A DNA stretch of 64,000 bases from Gammaproteobacteria bacterium (lineage in GTDB: Bacteria; Pseudomonadota; Gammaproteobacteria; Chromatiales; Chromatiaceae), in NCBI GenBank assembly GCA_018812525.1, contig JAHJDE010000093.1, positions 91,288-155,287 of the forward strand. Reading direction: 5' to 3'. The notes beneath the pieces are model-generated. The model worked only from the letters and a program-made list of their open reading frames with translations, searched no databases and was not told the origin of the DNA. Below, in pieces: positions 35,948 through 45,408 of this stretch. Numbering within the stretch: position 1 is the stretch's first letter; every line of letters begins with the position of its first letter. A program made the position numbers and the translations under genes.

Positions 35948-36502
35948 TCAAGCCCTGAGTAGGGCGCCGGTTCGTGCGTCGCGGATGGGGGTGGGATGAT
36001 TGAGTGTGCCGAGGGGGCCGGACAAGAGCCAGTCGATCCCATGGCCGAATTGCCGCCGCACCTCGGCTGGGGAGCGGGCCGGGCGGTGGCCGCTACGGTT
36101 GGCGCTGGTGGAGACCAGGGCCGTGCCGGTGGCCAGGCACAGTGCGGCGGCTATAGGATGGTCCGTCACCCTGACAGCGATGGTTTCATGCCGGCCGCGA
36201 ATCCAGGTGGGTGCCGAGGATCGGGCGGGCAGTAGCCAGGTGAAAGGACCGGGCCATGAGGCCAGCACCTGGTACATGGCCCCCCTGTCTAAAGGGACGA
36301 CGTAATCCCGCAATTGGCTGAAATCGGCTGCAATCAGAATCAGGCCTTTGCCGATGTTGCGGCCTTTCAGGGCCAGCAGGCGCATGACCGCATCCTCCTG
36401 CCGAGGGTGGCAGCCGAGCCCATAGACCGCCTCGGTCGGGTAGGCGACGATGCCCCCCGCCCAAATTAGATGGGCAGCGTGGCGGAGGCGGAAATCGCTC
36501 AC
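35948..36502 (-). CDS. tsaC: Threonylcarbamoyl-AMP synthase (YrdC/Sua5 family)
   Basis: Makes threonylcarbamoyl-AMP from threonine, bicarbonate and ATP for the t6A37 modification of tRNA. The 184 aa length fits the short TsaC form without the Sua5 extension. Conserved blocks are GGIVAYPTEAVYGLGC, KGRNIGKGLILIA, WPGPFTWLLPA, TIAVRVTDHPIA and ALVSTSANRSGH. It follows purE with one base between them, so the two are probably co-translated. Confidence 0.96.
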   Translation of the reverse strand: MSDFRLRHAAHLIWAGGIVAYPTEAVYGLGCHPRQEDAVMRLLALKGRNIGKGLILIAADFSQLRDYVVPLDRGAMYQVLASWPGPFTWLLPARSSAPTWIRGRHETIAVRVTDHPIAAALCLATGTALVSTSANRSGHRPARSPAEVRRQFGHGIDWLLSGPLGTLNHPTPIRDARTGALLRA

Positions 36503-36503
36503 T

Positions 36504-37007
36504 TCAGTTCAGCGAGGCCTGAAGTTCGGCATCCGCCGCCTTGACGCCCTCTGCATTGGCAGCGCGCTCGGCACGGATGCGCTCAGCCAGTGCCATATCG
36601 GCAAGGGCCAGTATCTGGGCGGCCAGGTACCCCGCGTTTTTGGCGCCTGCACTGCCGACGGCGACGGTGGCCACCGGTATGCCGCCAGGCATCTGTACGG
36701 TGGAGAGCAGCGAATCCATCCCCTGGAGCGGGCCGGCATCGAGCGGAATGCCGATGACCGGCTTGAGGGTCAGGCCGGCAACGGTCCCTGCCAAGTGGGC
36801 CGCCAAGCCAGCGGCCGCAATGAAGATCTGGCAGCCGCGTTGCTCAGCGTCCTTCACATAGGCGTGGGTGACATCCGGCGTGCGGTGAGCGGAGGTGATC
36901 TTGACCTCGAAGGGAATCGCAAGCGTCTTCAGGACTTCAAGGGTTTTTTCAAGCACGGGCAGGTCGGACTTGGAGCCCATGAGTACTGCGACGAAGGGTT
37001 TGTTCAT
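36504..37007 (-). CDS. purE: N5-carboxyaminoimidazole ribonucleotide mutase
   Basis: Purine synthesis enzyme converting N5-CAIR to CAIR. The 167 aa protein has [41 protein letters not shown] and [17 protein letters not shown], all family signatures. The mutase type normally needs PurK, but purK is not beside it here; tsaC follows directly. Confidence 0.97.
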   Translation of the reverse strand: MNKPFVAVLMGSKSDLPVLEKTLEVLKTLAIPFEVKITSAHRTPDVTHAYVKDAEQRGCQIFIAAAGLAAHLAGTVAGLTLKPVIGIPLDAGPLQGMDSLLSTVQMPGGIPVATVAVGSAGAKNAGYLAAQILALADMALAERIRAERAANAEGVKAADAELQASLN

Positions 37008-37118
37008 GTTGAGACGTCCGCTGATGATGGTCGGGAAAGACGACGGAGATTACTGGTGTTTCCCCTTCCTTTTCAAGAGCTGCGGGTGGAAAGGCCTTGC
37101 CACGAGATCAATTAACCC

Positions 37119-37163
37119 GAGGAACTTGCGGAATTGCCATCCTGACAATTCCGCAAGTTCCTC
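37119..37163. repeat. Perfect 18-bp inverted repeat upstream of purE / downstream of topA
   Basis: GAGGAACTTGCGGAATTG pairs base for base with CAATTCCGCAAGTTCCTC around a 9-base loop. It lies 30 nt beyond the topA stop. There is no T-run on either side, so it is an atypical terminator at best. It could be a dispersed intergenic repeat or an RNA hairpin in the topA-purE transcript. Confidence 0.9.
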
Positions 37164-37192
37164 ATCTGAAACGGAAGATCAAGTGCCGCTGA

Positions 37193-39478
37193 TCAGGCGT
37201 CGCCGCCCTCGATATCCTCGACAAAGCCACAGTCCTTTTGCGGACAGACCTTCTGGGCCCCGCTACGCTTGGTGACCTTGAGGGTAAGGATGGGCCAGCC
37301 GCAGGAGGGGCATTTCTCGTTCAGGGGCTCGTTCCAGACCGCGTAGTCACAGGCGGGGTAGGTGGAGCAGGAGTAGAAGATCTTGCTCCGGCGCGATTTC
37401 CGCTTGAGCAGGGTGCCCTTGTCGCACTGGGGGCAGGTGACGCCGGTATCGGCGGGTTTCTCCAGGGCCTCGATATGGCGGCACTGGGGATAGTTGCCGC
37501 AGCCGATGAACTTGCCGTAGCGGCCCAGCTTGATTAGCAGGGGCGAGCCGCATTCGGGGCAGTCGCGCCCCTCCAGGATCTCCGGCTTTTCCGCCCCCCC
37601 CTTGTCGTCCCCCAAGTTGCGGGTGTAGGAGCAGGCCGGGTAGTCGGTGCAGCCGATGAAGCGGCCGTGCCGGCCCAGCCGGATCGCGAGCGGTTTGCCA
37701 CACTCGGGGCAGGCCTCATCGAGCAACTCCTGGGTGACATCGCTCCGCTTGACGTTCTCCTGAGTATGATCGACCTGGTCCTTGAAGGGTTGCCAGAATC
37801 GGTTCAGTAAGCCGATCCATTCCTCCTCTCCGCGTGAGACGGCATCCAATTGGTCCTCCAACTGGGCCGTGAAGTCGTAATCCACATAGCGGGTGAAGTA
37901 GTCGGTAAGGAAGCGGTTGACGATGCGGCCGATGTCGGTCGGCTGGAAACGTTTTTTATCGAGCGTGACGTATTCCCGCTCTTGCAAGGTCGAGATGATG
38001 GCGGCATAGGTGGAGGGGCGTCCGATACCATGCTCCTCCAGAGTCTTGACCAGGCTGGCCTCGGTGTAGCGCGGCGGGGGTTCGGTGAAGTGCTGCTCCG
38101 GTCGTATCTTAGTGAGATCGACCCTGTCGCCCTCCTTCAGGGCCGGCAGCATTTTCTCATCATCCTCGGCGCCCTTGGCGTCGTCGACGCTCTCCTGATA
38201 GAGAACGATAAATCCGGGGTCGATGAGGGTCGATCCGGTGGCGCGGAAGAGATTGCCTTCGCCCGCGCTTAAATCCACGGTAACCGTGGACAGGGTGGCA
38301 TGGAGCATCTGGCAGGCAATGGTCCGCTTCCAGACCAGCTCGTAGAGTCGGTACTGGTCGGCGCTGAGGTGCGGTTTGACCTCATCTGGTGTGCGCCATG
38401 CCGATGTGGGGCGGATTGCCTCGTGGGCCTCCTGGGCGTTCTTGGCCTTGGTCTTGTAGTGGCGGACCTGCTCCGGCAGGGACTGGGGGCCGAAGCGTTC
38501 GGTAATGAATTCGCGGATCTCGGCCAGGGCCTCGTCGGCCAGGTGGACTGAATCGGTGCGCATGTAGCTGATCAGGCCGACGGCGCCGCTGCCGGTATCG
38601 ACACCCTCGTAGAGCTGCTGTGCGGTGCGCATGGTCCGCTGGGTGGTGAAGCCGAGCTTGCGTGATGCCTCCTGCTGGAGGGTGGAGGTAGTGAAGGGAG
38701 GCGCCGGATTGCGTTTGCGCTGGCGTTTCTCGACCCTTTCGACCTTGAGCGAACCTGCGGCGGCATCGGCCAGGCGTTGCTCCACCGCTTCGGCCCTTTC
38801 CCTGCCGGTAATACTGAACTGCTCAAGCTTCTCCCCCTCAAAGTGGGTCAGCTTGGCCTCGAAACCCTGTTGCCGGTGCTCGAGGTCGGCTTCCAGGGTC
38901 CAGTATTCGCGGGTCTGAAAGGCCTCGATCTCCAGCTCCCGTTCCACGATCATACGCAGGGCGGGGCTCTGCACCCGGCCGGCGGAGAGTCCGCGCCGGA
39001 TCTTGCGCCACAGCAGGGGCGAGAGATTGAAGCCGACCAGATAGTCGAGTGCCCGGCGGGTCTGCTGCGCGTTGATCAGGTCCATGGAGAGTTCGCGCGG
39101 GTGGGCGACGGCATCCTGGATGGCCCGTTTGGTGATTTCATGGAAGACCACGCGGTGGACCGGTTTGTTCTTGAGCAGGCCGCGGGCCTTGAGCAACTCG
39201 AAGAGGTGCCAGGAGATGGCTTCGCCCTCACGGTCGGGGTCGGTGGCCAGATAGAGGGCATCCGATTTCTTCAATTCCTTGGCAATGGCCTGCACATGCT
39301 TGTCGTTGCGTTCGATCACCTGATACTTCATCTTGAAATTGTCGTCGGGATCGACGGCCCCCTCCTTGGGCACGAGGTCGCGCACATGGCCATAGGAGGC
39401 CAGGACCTCGAAGTCTTTGCCGAGGTATTTCTTGATGGTTTTGGCCTTGGCCGGCGATTCGACGATAACCAGATTCAT
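37193..39478 (-). CDS. topA: DNA topoisomerase I
   Basis: Type IA topoisomerase relaxing negative supercoils, 761 aa. The Toprim domain begins NLVIVESPAKAKTIKKYLG and has ATDPDREGEAISWH. The active tyrosine is in GLISYMRTDSV. The C-terminus has four zinc-ribbon units starting CPECGKP, CPECGSP, CPQCDKG and CPSCGWP, the last degenerate. ATG 39478 is used; a TTG two codons earlier (39484) has the better spaced AGGA and may be the true start. Confidence 0.98.
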   Translation of the reverse strand: MNLVIVESPAKAKTIKKYLGKDFEVLASYGHVRDLVPKEGAVDPDDNFKMKYQVIERNDKHVQAIAKELKKSDALYLATDPDREGEAISWHLFELLKARGLLKNKPVHRVVFHEITKRAIQDAVAHPRELSMDLINAQQTRRALDYLVGFNLSPLLWRKIRRGLSAGRVQSPALRMIVERELEIEAFQTREYWTLEADLEHRQQGFEAKLTHFEGEKLEQFSITGRERAEAVEQRLADAAAGSLKVERVEKRQRKRNPAPPFTTSTLQQEASRKLGFTTQRTMRTAQQLYEGVDTGSGAVGLISYMRTDSVHLADEALAEIREFITERFGPQSLPEQVRHYKTKAKNAQEAHEAIRPTSAWRTPDEVKPHLSADQYRLYELVWKRTIACQMLHATLSTVTVDLSAGEGNLFRATGSTLIDPGFIVLYQESVDDAKGAEDDEKMLPALKEGDRVDLTKIRPEQHFTEPPPRYTEASLVKTLEEHGIGRPSTYAAIISTLQEREYVTLDKKRFQPTDIGRIVNRFLTDYFTRYVDYDFTAQLEDQLDAVSRGEEEWIGLLNRFWQPFKDQVDHTQENVKRSDVTQELLDEACPECGKPLAIRLGRHGRFIGCTDYPACSYTRNLGDDKGGAEKPEILEGRDCPECGSPLLIKLGRYGKFIGCGNYPQCRHIEALEKPADTGVTCPQCDKGTLLKRKSRRSKIFYSCSTYPACDYAVWNEPLNEKCPSCGWPILTLKVTKRSGAQKVCPQKDCGFVEDIEGGDA

Positions 39479-39572
39479 GGACAAGCGGGGTTCCTGAGAC
39501 GTGCGCTTTTTTTAGTGAAAATGGCCTGGACCTATTTTGTCAAGCCCAAGGGGCTCTCGCCGGCCGAAAGGA

Positions 39573-40049
39573 TCAATGGATGTAGGCGGGCTCGTCGCTG
39601 TAGACCAGGTCTTCCATGCGGGCGAAGGCCATCTCCTGGCCGGGTTGGTTCATCAACACCAGCAGTACGATCCATTTGAGTTCCTCCTCACCAACCATGC
39701 CCGTGTCCAGGGCCATGGCGCGTTCGATGACCATCTCCCGGCTAAGGGGGTCGAGCATCTCGTTCTGTTCCAGAAACAGCAGCAGGCCGCGGCAGTCCTG
39801 ATCGAGCCGTTGCTTCTCAGCGTCGGTGTAAATGCGCATGGCGTTGAGCCGGGAGGGCTTGACACTGGGTTCCATCTGCATCAAGGCCAATTCGTCGAGC
39901 CACTGAATGGCCCTTTCGACCACCACGTTGGGGAAGCCCGCCATGGCAAGTTCGTCCATCAGGCTGTTCTGGTCGGCGGGCGGGTGCGTCTCGCCGTCCA
40001 TGTATTTTTCGTAAAGATAAATCAGCACATCCACCATGGTGTCGGTCAT
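39573..40049 (-). CDS. smg: Smg family protein (DUF494)
   Basis: 158 aa protein of unknown biochemical role, conserved between dprA and topA in Gammaproteobacteria. It starts MTDTMVDVLIYLYEKYMDGE and has LDEMLDPLSREMVIERAMAL-like central helices and LEWIVLLVLMNQPG near the end. AAAGGG lies seven bases before ATG 40049. Identification rests on sequence pattern and position. Confidence 0.9.
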   Translation of the reverse strand: MTDTMVDVLIYLYEKYMDGETHPPADQNSLMDELAMAGFPNVVVERAIQWLDELALMQMEPSVKPSRLNAMRIYTDAEKQRLDQDCRGLLLFLEQNEMLDPLSREMVIERAMALDTGMVGEEELKWIVLLVLMNQPGQEMAFARMEDLVYSDEPAYIH

Positions 40050-40106
40050 GCCAGGCCCTTTGACTATATGGGGTTATAGATGTTCCTGTTTCCGGTATGC
40101 CGCCTG

Positions 40107-41210
40107 TCACTGAACACGGCAATAGAAACCACCTGGCGCGGATAATACATGACCTTCAAGTTCTAGCAAGAGAAGCATCGAGGAGACCTCCTCCACCCGC
40201 CGGCCGCTCCGTTGCACCAGCTCATCCACTGTAACGGGGTCGAAACCCATGTTTTCGAGCAATTGCCGGTAATCCTCATCCACCTTGGGCTGGTCGCCAG
40301 CAGCGCTGGACTTGCCCTCGGATTCCTCCTCAAGCAGCGTGCCGAGCAAGGGCGCCAGTTCCTCGACGATGTCCTGGGCGGATTCAACCAATTTGGCCCC
40401 GTTGCGGATCAGGGCATGGCAACCCCGTGCCATGGGATTGTGGATGGAGCCGGGGATGGCGAAGACCTCTCGCCCCTGTTCCGAGGCGAGGCGGGCCGTA
40501 ATCAGGGAGCCGCTACGTAGGGCTGCCTCCACGACCAGGACGCCGAGACTGAGTCCGCTGATGATGCGGTTTCGTCGCGGGAAGTTGCCAGCGAGCGGGG
40601 CGCTGCCCAAGGGCAATTCGCTGACCAGAGCCCCGCCTCCGCCGACAATGGCGTGGGCCAGTTCCCTGTTGCAGGCGGGGTAGATGCGGTCAACGCCGGT
40701 ACCCATTACGGCGAGGGTCCTGCCGCCCTCCAGGGCACCACGATGGGCCGCCCCATCTATACCGTCGGCCAAGCCGCTGGTGATGGCGAGTCCTCGGAAG
40801 GCCAGGTGTTTCGAAAAATCCCTGGCGGTCTTTTGTCCGCCGGGGCTGGGCCTGCGGCTGCCGACGACCGCCAGTTGCGGCAGATGCAGCAACTCAGGGT
40901 CGCCGCAGACGAAGAGCAAGGGCGGGGGGTCGGGGAGATCCCTGAGCAGTTTGGGGTAATCGTCGGAGAGGATGGTGATGAGGTGGTGGCCGGGGCATTC
41001 CAGCCAGCCCAGCTCCCGCTCCAGGGCCGCCGGGTCCGGCGCCAGCAGGCATGAAAGGCTTTCCTGGCCCAGGCCGGATTCCCGTAATCGGCTGGGCGCC
41101 TGGGAGAGAATCCGGTTTGGTTGTCCGAATCTTTCCAGCAGTTGCACCAGGGTTCGCGCCCCGATGCCGGGGGTGCGGTGCAGGGTCAGCCAGGCGCTGG
41201 TTTCATCCAT
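40107..41210 (-). CDS. dprA: DNA-processing protein DprA
   Basis: Loads RecA on incoming single strands during natural transformation. The 367 aa protein has a SAM/HhH-like N-terminal region and the Rossmann domain (VGSRRPSPGGQKTARDFSKHL, SGLADGIDGAAHRGAL, GTGVDRIYPACNREL, EXALRSGSLITARLA-like VEAALRSGSLITARLA). A C-terminal winged-helix (DLVQRSGRRVEEVSSMLL-type) closes it. It follows the LysM gene by 16 nt. Confidence 0.96.
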   Translation of the reverse strand: MDETSAWLTLHRTPGIGARTLVQLLERFGQPNRILSQAPSRLRESGLGQESLSCLLAPDPAALERELGWLECPGHHLITILSDDYPKLLRDLPDPPPLLFVCGDPELLHLPQLAVVGSRRPSPGGQKTARDFSKHLAFRGLAITSGLADGIDGAAHRGALEGGRTLAVMGTGVDRIYPACNRELAHAIVGGGGALVSELPLGSAPLAGNFPRRNRIISGLSLGVLVVEAALRSGSLITARLASEQGREVFAIPGSIHNPMARGCHALIRNGAKLVESAQDIVEELAPLLGTLLEEESEGKSSAAGDQPKVDEDYRQLLENMGFDPVTVDELVQRSGRRVEEVSSMLLLLELEGHVLSAPGGFYCRVQ

Positions 41211-41226
41211 GAGGGGCGGCGAGAAA

Positions 41227-42387
41227 TCAGTAAGGGGTGGGACTGTGCGCAGAATCGCCTTCTCGGATGGCGTCCTCGGCTCTCAGAATCAGCGCGAAGC
41301 TCAAACGCGGGAGGGTGCGGAAGACCATGAGGGTGCCGATCCGTTCGTCGGGCAATGTCTCTTTGGCCTCGGGATCGGGGATGATGTATTTCTCCACATC
41401 GGGGAATTTACGCTCCCCATCGAAGAATTCCACCATGTGCCGGCCGCGCCGCTCGGGGGCCTCCTCATCCTCGTAGAGGGGGTCATAGATTGTTCTGCCC
41501 TCCTCCTTAATAACCATGACATCGCCTTCTACGACACCCTCCCTGTTGCCGCAGTCGAGGGCGACCACGTCATACTGACCGATCATCTCATGTTCGGTGA
41601 GGGAGCTGAGAATAGAACATTCCAAACGGGGGTTCGCGGGTGCCTTGGGGAAATAGTTGTTGGTTGGTAAGGACTGAGTCATGGGGACCAGCCGGTCTCC
41701 CTGGATGACCTCAAGGGCGCTCTCGACGATCTCAACGGTAGCGGGGTCTCCCTGTCGAACGACTTGGACCTCACCAACGTAACGGGCCTCCTGGCCCAGT
41801 TTTTCACCGGTCTCATCGTGTTTGTACATCTCTCCGGGGCGGACCACATGATACCTGGTATCGGCCAGGCGGCGTTCCTCGGGGTCGCGGACATAGACCC
41901 TTTGGCCGGGGGCGCCGACCAAACGATCCCGGCTAATGGCCAGTACATGAGGTGCATCTTCCATGTCGTCAGGGGACACCACATAGGGCCGGACCAGGAA
42001 GTTCCGGATGGCATCGATGGGGATGGTGGGAATGGCCTGCGTCAGTTCTTCGATCCGGACCCTGGGCGATAGCTTGATGGCGCTTCCGCCGCCATTGCGT
42101 TCCAGGGAGAGTATGGGCTTACCATTGGCGTCAAAACTCAAGGCAATGACATCGCCGGGATAGATGAGATGGGGGTCGGGTATCTGGGGATTGACCTGCC
42201 AGACATCGGGCCAGCGCCAGGGGGCCTCCAGGAAGCGGGCTGCGATGTCCCAGAGGGTGTCACCCACTTGCACCTCATAGCGGTCTGGATGGTTGGCGTT
42301 GACGGCGATTTTATCCGCCGCCTGGAGGTTGAGAGACAAGAGCAGCCCCGCGAAAACCCCGATAATTTTGCGGCTGAACTTGGACAT
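41227..42387 (-). CDS. LysM-domain peptidoglycan-binding protein
   Basis: Secreted 386 aa protein. A signal peptide (FSRKIIGVFAGLLLSLNLQA) is followed by one LysM domain (YEVQVGDTLWDIAARFLEAP ... PHLIYPGDVI), which binds peptidoglycan. The remaining 300 residues have no catalytic motif I recognise. The same gene lies before dprA and divergent from def in many Gammaproteobacteria. Role probably structural at the cell wall. Confidence 0.92.
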   Translation of the reverse strand: MSKFSRKIIGVFAGLLLSLNLQAADKIAVNANHPDRYEVQVGDTLWDIAARFLEAPWRWPDVWQVNPQIPDPHLIYPGDVIALSFDANGKPILSLERNGGGSAIKLSPRVRIEELTQAIPTIPIDAIRNFLVRPYVVSPDDMEDAPHVLAISRDRLVGAPGQRVYVRDPEERRLADTRYHVVRPGEMYKHDETGEKLGQEARYVGEVQVVRQGDPATVEIVESALEVIQGDRLVPMTQSLPTNNYFPKAPANPRLECSILSSLTEHEMIGQYDVVALDCGNREGVVEGDVMVIKEEGRTIYDPLYEDEEAPERRGRHMVEFFDGERKFPDVEKYIIPDPEAKETLPDERIGTLMVFRTLPRLSFALILRAEDAIREGDSAHSPTPY

Positions 42388-42534
42388 GGCTATTCCTTTG
42401 ATGAAGAATTGATGTCAGTGTAGCCCAAAGCGCCACTGTTTCAAAACAAAATGATGCGCTTACTGTTAGATGCATCATAAGGTTAGCGTAAAAATCTATA
42501 GTTTGCTCGAAGTTTGTGTTCAGGGTTCAGAATA

Positions 42535-43074
42535 ATGGTCTCAAAACTTGAAATCCTCCGCTTCCCCGATCCCCGTCTGCGTACCAAGGCGAAACCCCTG
42601 TCTGAGATTGACGAGTCGATCCGTCGCCTGGTCCGTGAGATGCTCGAAACCATGTATGCTGCCCCAGGCATCGGACTGGCAGCGACCCAGGTGAACGTGC
42701 ATAAGCGGGTGATCGTGGTCGATGTGACGGAGGATCGCTCCGACCCTTTGGTGCTGATCAATCCGGAGATTCTCGAAAGGCGTGGCGAGGAAACCATGGA
42801 TGAGGGCTGCCTCTCCGTGCCCGGTTTCCATGAAAGCGTCACCCGGTCCGAGTGGGTCAGGGTGAGGGCGCTGGACCTGGACGGCAATTCCGTCGAACTG
42901 GAGACGGACGGGCTGAAGGCCGTTTGCATCCAGCATGAGATCGATCACCTGGAGGGCAAGCTGTTTGTCGATTACCTCTCCAGCCTCAAGCGCCAGCGTA
43001 TCCGGAAAAAACTGGAGAAGGGTGCGCCCCCGCGCGAGGAGGAGGCCCCTGTGCCGGCCCATAAGGACCTTTGA
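42535..43074 (+). CDS. def: Peptide deformylase
   Basis: Metalloenzyme removing the N-formyl group of new proteins, 179 aa from ATG 42535; the upstream TTG at 42514 only lengthens the frame. All three active-site motifs are intact: [16 protein letters not shown] and QHEIDHLEG. It starts the plus-strand run def-fmt-rsmB-DUF4390-ntrY-ntrX-trkA and is divergent from the LysM gene with a 147-nt shared promoter region. Confidence 0.98.
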   Translation: MVSKLEILRFPDPRLRTKAKPLSEIDESIRRLVREMLETMYAAPGIGLAATQVNVHKRVIVVDVTEDRSDPLVLINPEILERRGEETMDEGCLSVPGFHESVTRSEWVRVRALDLDGNSVELETDGLKAVCIQHEIDHLEGKLFVDYLSSLKRQRIRKKLEKGAPPREEEAPVPAHKDL

Positions 43075-43166
43075 TCAGATGCCGGGGCGCATCCAAGGAC
43101 GGAAAGGGCGCCGGGAAAGGGATAGAATCGGAGCGTTTCACGTCCCATAGGTCCCTGTAGTACCCA

Positions 43167-44096
43167 ATGCGTATCATTTTTGCCGGAACCCCCGAATTTT
43201 CCGTTCCGCCCCTGCGAGCCTTGCTGGGGAGCGGGCACCGAGTGATCGCGGTCTATACCCAGCCCGACCGGCCCGCTGGCCGAGGGCGCAAGCTGACCCC
43301 TGGCCCTGTGAAGGCGTTGGCCCTGGAGGCCGGGGTGCCGGTCCATCAGCCGCTGAATTTCAAGGCGGAACAGGATCTGGCCGCAGTCGAATCCCTGGGT
43401 GCCGATCTTATGGTGGTGGTCGCCTATGGTCTGTTGTTGCCCCAGCGGGTCCTAGACGCCCCCCGGCTCGGCTGCATCAATATCCACGCATCCCTTCTGC
43501 CTCGCTGGCGCGGGGCGGCGCCGATCCAGCGCGCCATTGCGGCGGGGGATCGGGAGACCGGGATCAGCATCATGCAGATGGAGGCTGGGCTGGATACGGG
43601 ACCGATGCATTTGGTCAGGTCTTGCCCCATCGGGGAGCGGGAGACGGACGAGAGCCTGCATGACAAGCTTTCTGCCCTGGGCGCCGAGGCGCTGATGGCG
43701 TCGCTGCCTTGCATAGAGGCGGGGACATCCCCCCCCCTGCCCCAGGACGATGCCTTGGCTACCTATGCCCATAAGCTCAAAAAGGAGGAGTCCCTGATCG
43801 ATTGGAGGCTGCCGGCCCATAGGATTGATCAACTGGTGCGCGCCTACAATCCCTGGCCTGTGGCGCAGACGTCCTGCGGGGAGGCGGTGTTGCGCATTTG
43901 GGATGCGGTGGCGCTGGATGCCAGGGGGGCCGAAGGGGTTGCCGGTGCCGTCGTTGCGTCCGGACCGGCGGGTATAGATGTCATGACCGGCCAGGGCCTG
44001 TTGCGCATCACCCGATTGCAGATGCCGGGCAAGCGCGCCATGGAAGCGGCCGATTTCCTCAATGCCCATTCAGTGGAGGGCCTTGTCCTTGGCTGA
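43167..44096 (+). CDS. fmt: Methionyl-tRNA formyltransferase
   Basis: Formylates initiator Met-tRNA, 309 aa. It begins MRIIFAGTPEFSVPPLRALL and has the catalytic block INIHASLLPRWRGAAPIQRAI and ETGISIMQMEAGLDTGPM. No clear Shine-Dalgarno precedes its ATG. Its end overlaps the proposed start of rsmB by 8 nt. Confidence 0.98.
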   Translation: MRIIFAGTPEFSVPPLRALLGSGHRVIAVYTQPDRPAGRGRKLTPGPVKALALEAGVPVHQPLNFKAEQDLAAVESLGADLMVVVAYGLLLPQRVLDAPRLGCINIHASLLPRWRGAAPIQRAIAAGDRETGISIMQMEAGLDTGPMHLVRSCPIGERETDESLHDKLSALGAEALMASLPCIEAGTSPPLPQDDALATYAHKLKKEESLIDWRLPAHRIDQLVRAYNPWPVAQTSCGEAVLRIWDAVALDARGAEGVAGAVVASGPAGIDVMTGQGLLRITRLQMPGKRAMEAADFLNAHSVEGLVLG

Positions 44097-45408
44097 TGGC
44101 GCCGATCGCGAGGGCGTAGCATCGCGGATCTGTGCGGCGCGGATCATCGCAGCCGTATACGCTGGGCGCTCCCTGACGGATGCCCTGGCGATTTCCTGTG
44201 CCCAGGGGGAGAGCCAGCCCTTCATCCAGGCGATCTGTTATGGGGTGCTGCGGGAGTATCCCCGCCACAGGCTATTGCTGAGACGCTTGCTGAAAAAGCC
44301 GTTCAAGCCCGCCGACGGTGATATCGATGCCCTTGCCCAGGCGGCGCTTTACCAGATCGACCGCATGCGTGTGCCTCCCCATGCCGCCGTGAATGAATCG
44401 GTGCAGGCGGCCAAACACATGGGCAAGGCCTGGGCGAGTGGCTTACTCAATGCCCTGTTGCGGCGTTACCTGCGTGAAGGCAAAGAACTCAATGCGCATC
44501 TGGACGAAGACGAGGAGGCCCGGCTACGCATGCCGACCTGGCTGCTGCGACGCCTGCGCCAAGACTGGCCCGGGCAGTGGCAAGCCATTGCCGAGGCGAG
44601 CGCGCTGCAGGCCGGCCTGACCTTGCGCGTCAATCGCATGAGAATCGACCCCAGGGGCTATGCGCAACTGCTTGCGGAACAGGCTATTGCCGCCAGTCCC
44701 CATGCCCATGCGCCCGAAGCGCTGATGCTCGATAAGGCCATGCCGGTTGAGCTGTTGCCGGGATTCGCCGAGGGGTTGGTTTCGGTACAGGATGCCGGCG
44801 CCCAACTGGCTGCCGCCCTGCTAAATGCCGCCAGGGGGGAGCGGGTGCTGGATGCCTGCGCCGCGCCGGGGGGCAAGAGCTGCCACATTCTGGAGCGGGT
44901 CGGCGGGGACTTGGATCTGACCGCCGTAGACCTGGACGCGACCCGCCTCCTAAGGGTGGGAGAGAATCTGAATCGGCTGGGCCTCAAGGCCCGCTGCTGT
45001 GTCGGGGATGGGGCGGAACCTGCCGGTGATTGGGCCCAAGGGGGCTATCAACGAATTCTGCTCGATGCCCCCTGTTCCGCCACCGGCGTCATTCGTCGGC
45101 ATCCGGATATCAAGGTCCTGCGCAAGCCGGATGATTTGCCCGTCCTGGTGGATCTCCAGCGACGCTGCCTGGAGGCCCTCTGGGCGCTGCTGGCGCCAGG
45201 GGGTATGCTCCTTTATGCGACCTGCTCCATCCTGCCGGAGGAAAATGAGTGGCAGCTGGCCGGCTTCCTCGCGCATCACGGAGATGCACGGGAACTGCCG
45301 ATCGAGGCATCATGGGGCATGGCTAGGCAGGTCGGTCGCCAAACCCTGCCGGGAGAAGAGGGCATGGATGGTTTTTATTACGCCTGTTTGGAAAAGATCC
45401 CAGGATGA
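44089..45408 (+). CDS. rsmB: 16S rRNA (cytosine(967)-C5)-methyltransferase
   Basis: Methylates C967 of 16S rRNA with SAM. A NusB-like RNA-binding N-terminal domain (about 1-140, with AALYQIDRMRVPPHAAVNESV) precedes the methyltransferase domain. The latter has SAM motif DACAAPGGKSCHILE, motif DAPCSATGVIRRHPD with the supporting Cys, and the catalytic Cys in LLYATCSILPEENE. I favour TTG 44089, with GGAGGG eight bases before it (439 aa); ATG 44062 is an alternative. It overlaps DUF4390 by 4 nt. Confidence 0.96.
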   Translation: MADGADREGVASRICAARIIAAVYAGRSLTDALAISCAQGESQPFIQAICYGVLREYPRHRLLLRRLLKKPFKPADGDIDALAQAALYQIDRMRVPPHAAVNESVQAAKHMGKAWASGLLNALLRRYLREGKELNAHLDEDEEARLRMPTWLLRRLRQDWPGQWQAIAEASALQAGLTLRVNRMRIDPRGYAQLLAEQAIAASPHAHAPEALMLDKAMPVELLPGFAEGLVSVQDAGAQLAAALLNAARGERVLDACAAPGGKSCHILERVGGDLDLTAVDLDATRLLRVGENLNRLGLKARCCVGDGAEPAGDWAQGGYQRILLDAPCSATGVIRRHPDIKVLRKPDDLPVLVDLQRRCLEALWALLAPGGMLLYATCSILPEENEWQLAGFLAHHGDARELPIEASWGMARQVGRQTLPGEEGMDGFYYACLEKIPG

